A stretch of 53,619 nt of DNA from Flavobacteriaceae bacterium bin25 (GCA_002238525.1 MPMN01000012.1:1-53619), one strand, 5' to 3'; shown: positions 27,668-37,321, numbered from the stretch's first letter. Notes: generated from the letters alone by a model not told the origin. Program-made: numbers and translations.

Positions 27668-29641
27668 TTGAAAGCTGAAGGTATATTAGAATACCGATGG
27701 AATAATACGGGCATCTTCGCTAAGCATTTAACGGAAGGAAATGTTTGGGTAATTATTAGGTCTACACGATTGAAACGTGCTCTGTTAGGGGATAGAGTAT
27801 CTATTGAATATAAATACAATAGAGGTTCTGAGTATAATGTTGGTCGAGTACTGGAGGTTTTAAAGAGAACTGATAAGCCACTTGTAGCTAGTGTGGTATT
27901 TAAATTCGATAATTATTTATACAAAATTGAATCTAAAACAATCTCCAGCTTTTATTTTTTTGTTGATCCCCTTGATGCAAAGGAAATCAACCTGGGTCAG
28001 CGTGTATTGATACGATTTAAAACCTGGCATACCAAACAAAGATATCCCATTGGAGAATTGATAAAGACAATCAAAGAACAAAAGAGACATAAACATGTAA
28101 AACGAGTATACCAAATAGCTCTGGATAATGGTTTTTATGAATCCTTTCCGACTGAGATATTGAAAAATGCTGACCATTTAGATCATAGCATTCCTTCAAG
28201 TGAAATTCAGAAGCGAAAAGATTTTAGGGATGTTTTGACATTTACTATTGATGAGGTTACTGCAAAAGATTTGGACGATGCTATTTCTTTTCGGCAGCTC
28301 CCTAACAACCATTTTGAGGTTGGTGTACACATAGCTGATGTGACTCATTACCTAAAAAAAGATTCACTAATAGATAAGGAAGCCTTTAGTAGAGGGACCT
28401 CCGTATATTTTATTGATCAAGTCATCCCAATGCTTCCAGAAAGCCTGTCTAATGGTCTTTGTTCATTAAATACATGTGAAGATAAGTTGACTTTTTCAGT
28501 TTTATTTGAAATGAATCAAGAGGGTAGTGTGCTTAAAACCGATTACGCCAAAACCATCATTCAATCCAATAATCGATTGTCCTATACACAAGTGCAGAGA
28601 TTGATCGATTCTCAAAATATCAGCTCGGAAACTGAGGATAGTCAGGTGGGAAAGATGTCAACTGAACTTCAAAAAGCCCTATTATGTTTATTTAATATTA
28701 CCGGCAGGCTAAGGTCAGAAAGAATTTCCAATGGTTCACTGATGATTCGTTCTGAAGAAGTGATTTTTGAAGTGAATTCCAATGCGGATCCCCAAAAAGT
28801 ACGGGTTCATTCTCAAAATGAAGCACAGCAGTTGATTGAGGAACTCATGTTATTAGCCAATAAATCGGTAGCAGAATTTTTGAGTCGCCATCACAAAAAA
28901 ATTCCTTCAGTATATCGAATTCATGATTTTCCTGATTCGGATGGAATTGGAAGAATCTACTCCAGACTTATATCTCTTGGATTTAAACTAAATACCCAGA
29001 GTGATCAAGTCAAATCTCAACTCAATAAAGCCATAGAATCATTCGCTGAAACACCAAATTCTTATTGGCTTTCCACGTTGATTAGTAAAGCTATGAGTAA
29101 GGCGGCATACAAAACCAATAATATTGGTCATTATGGTCTAGGATTTGATTATTACACACATTTCACTTCACCTATTAGGAGGTATCCAGATGTGATAGTT
29201 CATCGAATTCTTCATGCTGTATTATCCAAAAATGAAACTCCTTATCAAAAGAGAGAAGAACTCGAAGAACTGTGTGATCATTGCAACTATAAGGAACTAT
29301 ATGCAGTAAAAGTTGAGCGTGATGTTCAGAAGTATATGCAATGCTTATATATGTTAAAACTAAAAGGAACAAGAAAAACTCATATAGGATGCGTTTCTGG
29401 GTTCAGTAAATATGGAATGTTTGTGGAATTGATTGAAAACAAGTGCCAGGGCATGGTATTTCTCCGTAGAGTGCCTGGTGCTAACTTTTCTCCGATGAAT
29501 AATCATTGGTATGTTATAACCAATCAAGGTCGAAAGGAAATACAATTAGGGGACTTACTAGAAGTCAGTATAGGAAATGTTTCTCTTGAAAAAATGTATA
29601 TTGATTTTCATTTTATCCGATGGGTATATCCAGATAGTTGA
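27668..29641 (+). CDS. rnr: RNase R/RNase II family 3'-5' exoribonuclease
   Basis: 657 residues from TTG 27668; ATT 27653 is the only earlier in-frame option. OB/cold-shock-like N-terminal domains lead to the RNB domain with its acidic active site (FRDVLTFTIDEVTAKDLDDA), VGVHIADVTHYL, IPMLPESLSNGLCSLN, and HYGLGFDYYTHFTSPIRRYP. A C-terminal S1 domain follows (HIGCVSGFSKYGMFVEL). It lacks the N-terminal helix-turn-helix extension of long RNase R forms. It degrades structured RNA in the cytosol. The stop codon shares one base with the convergent tRNA-Cys. Confidence 0.85.
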   Translation: MKAEGILEYRWNNTGIFAKHLTEGNVWVIIRSTRLKRALLGDRVSIEYKYNRGSEYNVGRVLEVLKRTDKPLVASVVFKFDNYLYKIESKTISSFYFFVDPLDAKEINLGQRVLIRFKTWHTKQRYPIGELIKTIKEQKRHKHVKRVYQIALDNGFYESFPTEILKNADHLDHSIPSSEIQKRKDFRDVLTFTIDEVTAKDLDDAISFRQLPNNHFEVGVHIADVTHYLKKDSLIDKEAFSRGTSVYFIDQVIPMLPESLSNGLCSLNTCEDKLTFSVLFEMNQEGSVLKTDYAKTIIQSNNRLSYTQVQRLIDSQNISSETEDSQVGKMSTELQKALLCLFNITGRLRSERISNGSLMIRSEEVIFEVNSNADPQKVRVHSQNEAQQLIEELMLLANKSVAEFLSRHHKKIPSVYRIHDFPDSDGIGRIYSRLISLGFKLNTQSDQVKSQLNKAIESFAETPNSYWLSTLISKAMSKAAYKTNNIGHYGLGFDYYTHFTSPIRRYPDVIVHRILHAVLSKNETPYQKREELEELCDHCNYKELYAVKVERDVQKYMQCLYMLKLKGTRKTHIGCVSGFSKYGMFVELIENKCQGMVFLRRVPGANFSPMNNHWYVITNQGRKEIQLGDLLEVSIGNVSLEKMYIDFHFIRWVYPDS

Positions 29642-29711
29642 GGCATCGAGCGGATTCGAACCGCTGTAAAAGCTTTTGCAGAGCTCTGCCTAGCCACTCG
29701 GCCACGATGCC
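29641..29711 (-). tRNA. tRNA-Cys (GCA)
   Basis: 71 nt on the minus strand. The acceptor stem GGCATCG/CGATGCC is perfect with discriminator U73. Anticodon loop CTGCAAA gives GCA, on a stem with one G-U pair. The T arm AGCGG-TTCGAAT-CCGCT is perfect. CCA is not encoded. The 3' end touches the RNase R stop codon. Confidence 0.95.
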
Positions 29712-29872
29712 ATCGGGAGCAAAATTACTTCAATAGATCCTATGGTTTATTTGGAAATCCAAGAAATCCTCCGGTGGGAAAATAAATCTCACAGTCATTC
29801 CCCCGAATTAATGTCTCCTTATTTGTTGGTTACCATAATCAATTACACATAGCCATCCTTATTTGTTTCCAA

Positions 29873-29902
29873 TTTGATGTTTATGGGGCTGTAGTATTTT
29901 TG
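29873..29902 (+). promoter_or_regulatory. Bacteroidota-type promoter of glnS
   Basis: TTTG (29873-29876), an 18-bp spacer and TATTTTTG (29895-29902) match the -33 TTTG / -7 TAnnTTTG consensus at normal spacing. The GTG start is only 12 bp downstream of the -7 element, so the leader is very short. Confidence 0.6.
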
Positions 29903-29913
29903 ACATTCGAAAA

Positions 29914-31581
29914 GTGAAAGAGAAAGGTAAGAATTTTATAGAAGCAATAATCGAACGAGACATTGCTGAGGGATTTCCAGTGGAGGATTTGCGATTTAGA
30001 TTTCCTCCTGAACCCAATGGTCATTTGCATATTGGTCATATTAAAGCCATAGTTTTAAATTTTTCATTAGGTAAGAAGTATAAGGCCCCTGTCAATCTGA
30101 GGTTTGATGATACCAATCCCACTAAAGAAGATGCACGATATCTTGATGAAATAAAAAAGGATATAAAATGGTTGGGTTATAATTGGGACAAGGAGTGTTA
30201 TGCTTCAGACTATTTTGAACAATTGTATCAATGGGCTCATTTACTCATTGATAAAGGCTTGGCATATGTTGATTCTCAGAATTCAGATCAGATCGCATTC
30301 CAAAAAGGTTCTCCTTCAAAACCTGGTATAGAAAGTAAGGACAGGAATCGTTCGATTGAAGAAAACAAGCGACTGTTTACCCAAATGAGAGAAGGTAGGT
30401 TTAGGGCAGGTACTTATGTATTGAGGGCCAGGCTTTCTATGGAAAGTCCAAATATGCTTTTGAGAGACCCTATCATCTACAGAATCATCTATTCTGACCA
30501 TCCCAAGACCAAGGATAGATGGTGTATCTATCCTATGTATGATTGGACACATGGTCAGAGCGATTACATAGAAGGAATAAGTCATTCTTTATGCTCCTTA
30601 GAATTCATGCCTCATCGAGCATTGTATACCATATTTCTAACGGCCATATTGCCTCAGAAGAGAGATATTCCTTTCCAGAGAGAATTTTCGAGATTGAATG
30701 TAGCCTACAGTGTAACGAGTAAAAGAGAAATAAAGAAGTTGATTTCATTGGGTATTGTAGATGGATGGGATGATCCACGTCTTCACACAATTTGTGCACT
30801 ACGAAGAAAGGGTTATACTCCTGATTCTTTGAAGAGATTCGTTGAACTTGCGGGGGTGTCAAAAAGAAGAAAAGTCATTGGGCTAGAATTGCTGGAGTAT
30901 TGTATTCGTGAAGATTTGAACCGATGTGCTCAAAGAGTCATGGCTGTAATTAGACCAGTCAAACTAAGGATAGTTAATTATCTACAAAACAAGAAAGAAC
31001 CGATACTTATCGAAAAGAATCCCCAGAATCCAAATGACGGAAAGCAAAAGGTAAATTTTTCGGATACCCTATATATTGAAAGAACAGATTTTCAAGAGAA
31101 TCCCACTGCTAATTTTTATAGGTTGTCAATAGGTAGGCAGGTACGCCTTAAAGGGGCATACATTATCAAGGCGGAATCTGTTATAAAAGACAGAGATGGA
31201 AGGATTATTGAAATTCGATGTATTTACTATCCGGATTCAAAGAGCGGGATGGCAACTGATACTTCTTCAACCTATAAAGTAAAGGCAACTATCCATTGGC
31301 TTTCGGTTGATGATGCTGTTGATGCCAAAGTTCAAATTTTCGATCGTCTGTTATTAGAAGATGATTTAGAAAAACTGAAAGAAACAGACTTTAAAAAGTT
31401 GATCAATCCTGACTCGAAAAAAGTATTACCGATTAAAATTGAGAAGAGTCTAACTTCTGCCGTTGAAGGTGAGCAATTTCAGTTTTTACGAATGGGTTAT
31501 TTCACTGCTGACAAAGGGTTTAGTCCCCGAAATCTGGTTTTCAATAAAACCGCTACCTTGAGGGATTCTTACAAGCCTTAA
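29914..31581 (+). CDS. glnS: Glutaminyl-tRNA synthetase
   Basis: 555 residues from GTG 29914. Class Ib features: FRFPPEPNGHLHIGHIKAI (HIGH), RFDDTNPTKED, LRDPIIYRI, CIYPMYDWTHGQSDYIEGIS and GWDDPRLHTICALRRKGYTP, then the beta-barrel anticodon-binding region. The KMSKS-equivalent reads SVTSKRE instead of the usual TVMSKRK. Several normally invariant positions also differ (e.g. SHSLCSLEFMPHRALY for THSxCTLEFExHRPLY). Having GlnS implies direct Gln-tRNA charging rather than only transamidation. Length and order are normal, so it is probably functional but divergent. Downstream, 31582-31758 has no gene. Confidence 0.9.
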   Translation: MKEKGKNFIEAIIERDIAEGFPVEDLRFRFPPEPNGHLHIGHIKAIVLNFSLGKKYKAPVNLRFDDTNPTKEDARYLDEIKKDIKWLGYNWDKECYASDYFEQLYQWAHLLIDKGLAYVDSQNSDQIAFQKGSPSKPGIESKDRNRSIEENKRLFTQMREGRFRAGTYVLRARLSMESPNMLLRDPIIYRIIYSDHPKTKDRWCIYPMYDWTHGQSDYIEGISHSLCSLEFMPHRALYTIFLTAILPQKRDIPFQREFSRLNVAYSVTSKREIKKLISLGIVDGWDDPRLHTICALRRKGYTPDSLKRFVELAGVSKRRKVIGLELLEYCIREDLNRCAQRVMAVIRPVKLRIVNYLQNKKEPILIEKNPQNPNDGKQKVNFSDTLYIERTDFQENPTANFYRLSIGRQVRLKGAYIIKAESVIKDRDGRIIEIRCIYYPDSKSGMATDTSSTYKVKATIHWLSVDDAVDAKVQIFDRLLLEDDLEKLKETDFKKLINPDSKKVLPIKIEKSLTSAVEGEQFQFLRMGYFTADKGFSPRNLVFNKTATLRDSYKP

Positions 31582-31758
31582 CTCCAAAAATTAATTAGGG
31601 AGGCTCCCCATGATGATTATAAGGCTTCATTTTAATCAAAAAATAAACTACACAAATGAACATACGAACAAGCACGAAGAAAATCTCTCTCTTGAAAGTT
31701 CAAGAACAAGATATTTAGACCAAAATGTCTAATTTGAGGTTAGTATGAATAATTTGGG

Positions 31759-32643
31759 TTAAATATGTTTCAACTTATATTTAAAAGTAGATGATTTTTT
31801 TAACTTTTCAGCTAAATGCGTTCTATGGCATTGACACGATTCTGCTTCAAAACAAGTGAGTGCAATTCTTTTTTTCTCTTTTAAAAGCCTTAATATATAA
31901 TTTTGGTTCTCCTTTGTTTCTTCAAGCACTGTTTTGCAATAGTCTTCAAATAAAGTATCATAATCCTTTTGAGTATTTAATTCTTTTCTTTTACTTGAGT
32001 CAATACCTACTTCTGGAATATGTAAATAATCAGTATTTAATTTCTTACAAAAACCGCTTAACAGTTTTTTGCTAAAACCATATTTTTGACTTAAAGGATT
32101 TTTCCTCACATCAATTAATAGTTTCACATCATTTTTTATTAACTTATTGAGATATTCTTCCAAAGAAATACCTTCATATCCAACAGTAAATAATATAGTG
32201 TCATCTATTTTTGGCTTAGCATCCTGAACGCGTAAATAATATTTTTCAGGTAAAATATTACGTGCAATTGTACTATTAATAGCATGGTAAGGAGAAATGA
32301 AATAAGTATGTTTAGTTATTTGCTCGGTATTCATTTTTCCATATAGTGAAATAGTTCCATCGACTATTATTTTATCATCAGAGCGTAACTCATTGTAATA
32401 TTTCTTTTCGGTTTTCAAACCATAACCTTCATCAGAGATTGCAACCCATTTTCTTTTTATCATTGCTTTTAAATCTGCACTTAAAGAGTATGAGTAGCAT
32501 CCAAAATGATAAGGAACGAATTCGTAATCAGGATTTTTTTGCTTATTAGTAAGTAAAAAAATTAACTTTTGAAGTCGGTTTTTTTCTATACGCTCATCCA
32601 ATTTTTCTAATAACGCCAATATTAATTTTCTCCTATAAAACAT
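31759..32643 (-). CDS. DUF488 protein with Panacea/SocA-like N-terminal domain
   Basis: 294 residues. The N-terminal part (1-130) has KNRLQKLIFLL, FVPYHFGCYSYSLSADLKAM and a winged-helix feel, similar to Panacea/DUF4065 antitoxin-like domains. The C-terminal part is DUF488: ILFTVGYEGISLEEYLNKL, LLIDVRKNPLSQKYGFSK, YLHIPEVGID and the Cys-rich CFEAESCQCHRTHLA (C-E...CHR). The C-terminal family has no firm biochemical role. The fusion of an antitoxin-like domain to DUF488, in a decayed defence-like island, suggests a toxin-antitoxin or antiphage function; that is inference. Frame intact. Confidence 0.7.
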   Translation of the reverse strand: MFYRRKLILALLEKLDERIEKNRLQKLIFLLTNKQKNPDYEFVPYHFGCYSYSLSADLKAMIKRKWVAISDEGYGLKTEKKYYNELRSDDKIIVDGTISLYGKMNTEQITKHTYFISPYHAINSTIARNILPEKYYLRVQDAKPKIDDTILFTVGYEGISLEEYLNKLIKNDVKLLIDVRKNPLSQKYGFSKKLLSGFCKKLNTDYLHIPEVGIDSSKRKELNTQKDYDTLFEDYCKTVLEETKENQNYILRLLKEKKRIALTCFEAESCQCHRTHLAEKLKKSSTFKYKLKHI

Positions 32644-32741
32644 TTCGCAAATCTAACTATACAAAACATCTCAATTACAAAAATTATAAAAACCTTTCAG
32701 GCAAAATTTAATAACGAGTGATTAGAGCCAAAATTATAACA

Positions 32742-32909
32742 TTATAATAACTTGATATCTCTTAATTTTCTGCCAAGTACATCATCCGAGGCAAGATCTA
32801 AAAAATCTTTTTCCAATCCTAAAACCCTGCAGATTAAAGTCACTAATGCAACTTTAGGAGGAGAGCGAATGCGGCTTAGTTTTTGCGCATTTTCTTCACT
32901 AATTTCCAT
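32742..32909 (-). pseudogene. XRE-like helix-turn-helix fragment
   Basis: A 55-codon frame (ATG 32909) reads SEENAQKLSRIRSPPKVALV then TLICRVLGLEKDFLDLASDD, resembling the recognition helix and tail of XRE regulators (LSxIExGxxxPsLxtLxKIaxvLgv). An in-frame TAG sits just upstream, after a helical KLITYLDDF segment, so the N-terminus is broken. A 49-bp piece is repeated at 5281-5329. Low-complexity evidence only. Confidence 0.35.
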
Positions 32910-32999
32910 TCGCTAAAAATCGTCTAAATAAGTAATCAATTTTTCAGCAGATTTAGTCCGAATTTTTCATACTATCATCAGATTTAGTCCTTTTGGTCT

Positions 33000-33040
33000 A
33001 AATCTCTCTATTTTGAGATTTCAAGGGAGAGATTTTTTTT
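33000..33040 (+). terminator. Putative Rho-independent terminator
   Basis: AAATCTCTC (33000-33008) pairs perfectly with GAGAGATTT (33027-33035), followed by a T8 run. No intact plus-strand gene ends nearby, so it may be left over from lost DNA. Confidence 0.4.
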
Positions 33041-33169
33041 CGGGTCTGTTATTATTTTAATTTATTGAGATAAATACTTAAGAAGGTATCAGAGATTTTT
33101 GAAAGACTTTTTCCTTGCTGAACATTCCTGTTATTAAATTGTTGAATATCGTCTCTTTATTCTGTGAAC

Positions 33170-33863
33170 GGTTTATTCTGAAGCAGAACTCGTTGAAATA
33201 TCTGTTTAGGTTAAAGTCGTTCACCCATGAATAAGTGGAACGTATCCAAGACTTTATCTGGTGGTTATCTGGACAGACTTACTGATATGATTGGTAAAGA
33301 CGAACTCAAGAAATCGTGCCGAGAAATCTTCTACGCCCATGGCATACATACATACGCCTAAGCTTTCTCTCCTTTGTTAGCTGTACTGCCGTTACCGCTT
33401 TCTTTTTCTTGGTATGATAGCTACTCCCTATCTTTCCTTGTTCCACTCCGCCCAGAACGAACTCGTCCACGTGTACTATACCATCCATAGGGTACTTGCC
33501 ACTGGATTCCATAGCCTCTCTGACCTTATGCATGAACAGACTGGTAGTCTTTTCGGTTACTCTATAGAGAACGGCTGTGTACCTTGCAGAAAGACTCTTG
33601 GTGGTGGCAGATATCTCAAAGCAGATGTAAAAGGCCTTTCGTACACCGAACTTTACCTTATGGAACAACGTATTGGCTGTAGCAGACTCAGTATGACTAC
33701 AGATGTTGCACGTGGCGGAATGATCCTTGCGTACCTGACAAGCCTTGTGTCCACATTTGAATCCGTCTTTTCGTTTGATCTCAGAGAGGTATTTCTTGCA
33801 ATCTAAGTCCGTTTTGAGTTATTCAGAGAACTCAAAGAGGCTTTGACCTTAAAAAACATTCAT
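33170..33863 (-). pseudogene. Decayed IS1595-family transposase copy
   Basis: Closely similar to 13214-14020, but the first codons read MNVF then TAA, further stops and frameshifts follow, the zinc-ribbon cysteines are partly altered, and about 150 bp of the catalytic region is missing around 33262. VHVDEFVLGG and YFNEFCFRIN remain readable. The element's inverted ends are no longer clear. Confidence 0.85.
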
Positions 33864-33930
33864 AATATTGTTTATTTATAAGCATTAAAGGTATCAAATT
33901 AGATTATTATATCAATAAAAAAGGGGATCT

Positions 33931-34125
33931 TTAGATGGAATAATTGGTGAAGTAACCATTGCGGATGCCTTTCTTGATTGACTAGTAAATTCATCTCATC
34001 AAATAGATCTTCAAGGAGAATCTATGAGGAAGCAAAAAATGAATAACCGATTTGAGAAAACAAATGTATGCTTGAATAAAAGCAAATGCATTATTGAGTT
34101 GAAAATAAATGTAAGTTTGAAATAA
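33931..34125 (+). pseudogene. IS21-family IstB C-terminal remnant
   Basis: The plus frame reads LDGIIGEVTIADAFLD, TGA, LVNSSHQIDLQGESMRKQK. This matches the end of IstB ATPases (GDxTIADAxLDRLVHxAHRIxLxGESMRK), with the Arg codon turned into TGA. The rest of the gene is absent. Confidence 0.7.
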
Positions 34126-34215
34126 AAATAAATTTCTAATTAATCTGCAACATAGGGCGGCTCAATTAGAGTGAAATGACGACTCAGTTTGACTGAAATA
34201 TACAATACGTGATCA

Positions 34216-35133
34216 ATGTTATATCTTGATAAAAGTAGTGACCCATTTGTCAACTCAATTGAACCTTTTCGAGAGATGGTGGCATATGAATCGCTATGGA
34301 TGAATAGAGGGATTAGTTTTAAAAAACTTGCTGAACGTTTCGCCCAAAACCCTGGTTCAAGACCTTCCGACTTAGTCAAAAAAAGTGATCTGAAAGAGTT
34401 CTACAGTTATATAAGTACAGCGTTAAAAGATTTCTTTGAAGAGGGAAGCCCTAATTTTATAATCAATTCAACTTCTGATTATCCTAAAAAACTAAGAGAC
34501 GCAAAAGAACCGGTCGAACTACTTTATTATCAAGGAAATCTAGATTTAATTAATACAAGGTCAATTGCTATTGTAGGTACAAGAAATCCTTCTGAAGAAG
34601 GGCTACGCCTTGCTGCAAAGTTCGTAAAGCTACTTGTAAAGGATGACTTCACCATTTTTTCAGGTCTTGCACAAGGAATTGATACTCAGGCACACACAAC
34701 TGCCATAGAAAACAAAGGCAATACGGTCTCTGTAATTGGAACCCCCCTTAATAGGTATTACCCAAAACAAAATAGGCGACTTCAAAAAGATATTGCCGAG
34801 AAGCATTTATTACTTAGCCAAGTTCCTTTTTGGAGATATGAACAACAAACCTACCATAAAAACCGTCTTTTTTTCCCTGAGCGAAACAAAACGATGTCCG
34901 CTTTGACAGAAGCAACTGTTATCATAGAAGCTGGCGAAACATCAGGAACTCTTATACAAGCTAGGGCTGCTCTGTTCCAAAAAAGAAAACTTTTTATCCT
35001 TGAAAGAAATTTTAAAAATCCTAAAATTACGTGGCCAGCTCGGTTTGAAAAGCAAGGAGCTGTGAGGGTAAAAGATTATGACGATATCATTAACGTTTTG
35101 CGTTCAAATGTGCAGAAGACTAAGAAAGATTGA
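34216..35133 (+). CDS. DprA/Smf-like Rossmann-fold protein
   Basis: 305 residues. It has the DprA core: YPKKLRDAKEPVELLYYQGN, IAIVGTRNPSEEG, FSGLAQGIDTQAHTTAI (the SGxAxGID nucleotide-binding loop), SVIGTPLNRYYP, FFPERNKTMSALTEATVIIE and ASGTLIQAR-like SGTLIQARAALF. The C-terminal winged helix of housekeeping DprA is missing. It overlaps a broken ComF-like gene. DprA-like (SLOG) proteins also occur outside transformation, linked with phosphoribosyltransferases in nucleotide-handling or defence operons; the pairing here fits that better than a competence role. Confidence 0.8.
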   Translation: MLYLDKSSDPFVNSIEPFREMVAYESLWMNRGISFKKLAERFAQNPGSRPSDLVKKSDLKEFYSYISTALKDFFEEGSPNFIINSTSDYPKKLRDAKEPVELLYYQGNLDLINTRSIAIVGTRNPSEEGLRLAAKFVKLLVKDDFTIFSGLAQGIDTQAHTTAIENKGNTVSVIGTPLNRYYPKQNRRLQKDIAEKHLLLSQVPFWRYEQQTYHKNRLFFPERNKTMSALTEATVIIEAGETSGTLIQARAALFQKRKLFILERNFKNPKITWPARFEKQGAVRVKDYDDIINVLRSNVQKTKKD

Positions 35134-35731
35134 TGAACTAGTACTTTCCCAACACTATTATCTTGGTTCTCATGATGATTGTTATTACCTGATGGAATAT
35201 CTACCTAACCAGTACCCTGAGGATAATAATGTAACCGCTTTAATCCATAACTTAAAAAAATACGTATCTCTAAAAGGACAGCCAGAATATAGATTGAAAG
35301 ACAGGGCAATCAATTTTGTAGTTGAAGTATTTCGGTCGATTTTCTATGCTGATTATTTAAACGGTGATGTAACCCTCGTTCCTATTCCTCCTTCTAAGGA
35401 TAAAACCCATGCGGAATATGATGACCGTATGGTGTAAATCATAAAAGGCATATGTGAAGGAAGTAACGCTGATGTTAGGTAATTAATTGTTCTTACAAAA
35501 AATATTGGTTCTTCCCATCAAACGGTTAACCGCCCACCACCTTCTGAGCTTAAACGTGTCCTAACAATAGACGGAACTTTGTGTGCTCGTGAACCATCTT
35601 TGATATTACTATTCGATGACATGATTGTTACTGGTGCTCACTTTGTCGCATGCAAACAGCTACTTCAGGAGAGATTTCCAAATGCTCGTATTGTTGGTGT
35701 CTTCATAACTAGGCGCATTATTAGAAGATGA
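35108..35731 (+). pseudogene. ComF-like phosphoribosyltransferase with two in-frame stops
   Basis: From ATG 35108 one frame runs to 35731 with TAA codons at 35435 and 35480. Readable parts: MCRRLRKIDELVLSQHYYLG, VTLVPIPPSKDK, then after the stops LKRVLTI, ILLFDDMIVTGAHF (the PRPP-binding DDxxTTG loop) and RIVGVFITRR. This is the ComF-type PRTase order. Because both stops are in the same frame, the gene was lost by point mutations. It overlaps the DprA-like gene by 26 bp, so the two were translationally coupled. 35732-36001 contains nothing recognisable. Confidence 0.7.
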
Positions 35732-36001
35732 CGGCCTTCTATAATTTGAAGTTTTATGACTCTTAACATAAAATAGGAAAAGAAGCTTATTACAAGTTCC
35801 AACGACGGACCATTTAAAAGGATAACTACCATTACTACAAATAAATTAGAGTATTCAAGAAGCATAGAATTTAAACCCTAAGAATTCATGTTTTTGGAGG
35901 GGTATATGGGTTTATTTTATTATTTGCAGTTAGGTAATTTGATTTTAAAGTTCCATAAAAATCATTGACTTATGAATTTTATAATTTATTAAGAAAAAGA
36001 A

Positions 36002-36294
36002 AATAGAGAGTCTGACACTGCCGATTTCAATGATGAGAGGGTTAGTTCAGATGGCTCCATCGTATTGCTTGAAACTATTGAACGGAGCACCAAATACCTC
36101 ATGGGTTTATGTAAGGAAATTTTCTACAACCGTATTCAGTCTTCATTTATTACTCGGTATTTGAAGTAGTCAAACAGGAAGTGTATACCATCTGTCTGAT
36201 TTATGAAGATGGTAATGACGTAAGCCATCTGAAAAATGATCCTGCTTTCCAGTTAGAATTAAAATTCAGTAAAAAAGTAAAACTACTTAAGTGA
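36002..36294 (+). pseudogene. IS1380-family transposase N-terminal remnant
   Basis: Two frames give VSSDGSIVLLETIERSTKYL and, after a frameshift, FEVVKQEVYTICLIYEDGND VSHLKNDPAF. These correspond to the N-terminal part of IS1380 transposases (SSDGGLLLLREIxR..., LLxQRxYQIALGYEDxNDxxxLRxDPxF). The catalytic part is absent. Confidence 0.7.
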
Positions 36295-36391
36295 TTGAAC
36301 GCTCCATTAATAAAAGAGCATTAGCAAACTTTCAACCTCTGGTTGAACTTAGCAATGAAATCTCAAAGATAGAATCGGATTGATGCATTAA

Positions 36392-37321
36392 CTATTTCGA
36401 TTTGTCATCTGATTCAGCCTTTTTCATCGCCTCTCCAATTTGATTGCTCGCAGTAAAAGATGCTACCATATTATTGAGCATATCACTACCAGCTTGAGGA
36501 GTGTTCGGTAATAAAATGAGGTTTGTGCCAGTTTCTGATCCAATGGATTGTAAGGTATCATAATGCTGGGTGACCACAATAAGAGCCGAAGCCTCTTGAG
36601 AATTTATACCCACAGTGTTCAATACCTCCACAGATTCTTCTAATCCTTTGGCTATTTCGCGTCTTTGATCGGCAATACCCTGACCTTGAAGTCGTTTGCT
36701 CTGAGCTTCAGCCTTTGCCTTCTCAACTATTAGTATCCGCTCTGCATCACCCTCGAACTGAGCAGCAACTTTTTTTCGTTCAGCGGCATTTATTCTGTTC
36801 ATGGCATTCTTCACTTCTTCATCTGGATCGATATCAGTAACCAATGCTTTGATGATGTCATATCCATAGTTGATCATCGCCTCGTTGAGTTCAGACTTAA
36901 CCGCCAACGCAATATCATCTTTCTTCTCAAAGACAAAGTCTAATTTCATTTTCGGAACTACAGCCCGAACAACATCAAATACATAAGAAGTAATCTGACT
37001 GTTCGGATCATCAAGTTGATAAAAAGCATCTTTTTCTCTACCTCTAACTACTTTATATTGAACCGACACCTTGAGCTTCACAAAAACATCATCTTTGGTT
37101 TTGGTTTCGACATTAACATCTAGCTGTAGAATACGCATACTAATACGCCCAACAATTCGATCAACTATCGGAATTTTTATTTTCAATCCTGCATTCCGAA
37201 TTGCTACAAACTTTCCGAATCGTTCGACTACTGCTACCGTTTGTTGTTTGACTGTAAAGATCCCATTCAGAAGAATAAGGAACACAATTACTGCTATAAT
37301 AAGAGGAAGATAATTTTCCAT
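36392..37321 (-). CDS. SPFH/Band 7 (stomatin-like) membrane protein
   Basis: 309 residues. One N-terminal membrane segment (about 4-22: YLPLIIAVIVFLILLNGIF), then the SPFH domain (VKQQTVAVVERFGKF, VPKMKLDFVFEKKDDIA) and a long charged helix (AAERKKVAAQFEGDAERILI, EKAKAEAQSKRLQGQG). This matches QmcA/stomatin-like scaffolds that organise membrane microdomains. It starts 2 bp after the gltX stop on the same strand, so the two are co-transcribed. No adjacent NfeD gene. Confidence 0.9.
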   Translation of the reverse strand: MENYLPLIIAVIVFLILLNGIFTVKQQTVAVVERFGKFVAIRNAGLKIKIPIVDRIVGRISMRILQLDVNVETKTKDDVFVKLKVSVQYKVVRGREKDAFYQLDDPNSQITSYVFDVVRAVVPKMKLDFVFEKKDDIALAVKSELNEAMINYGYDIIKALVTDIDPDEEVKNAMNRINAAERKKVAAQFEGDAERILIVEKAKAEAQSKRLQGQGIADQRREIAKGLEESVEVLNTVGINSQEASALIVVTQHYDTLQSIGSETGTNLILLPNTPQAGSDMLNNMVASFTASNQIGEAMKKAESDDKSK

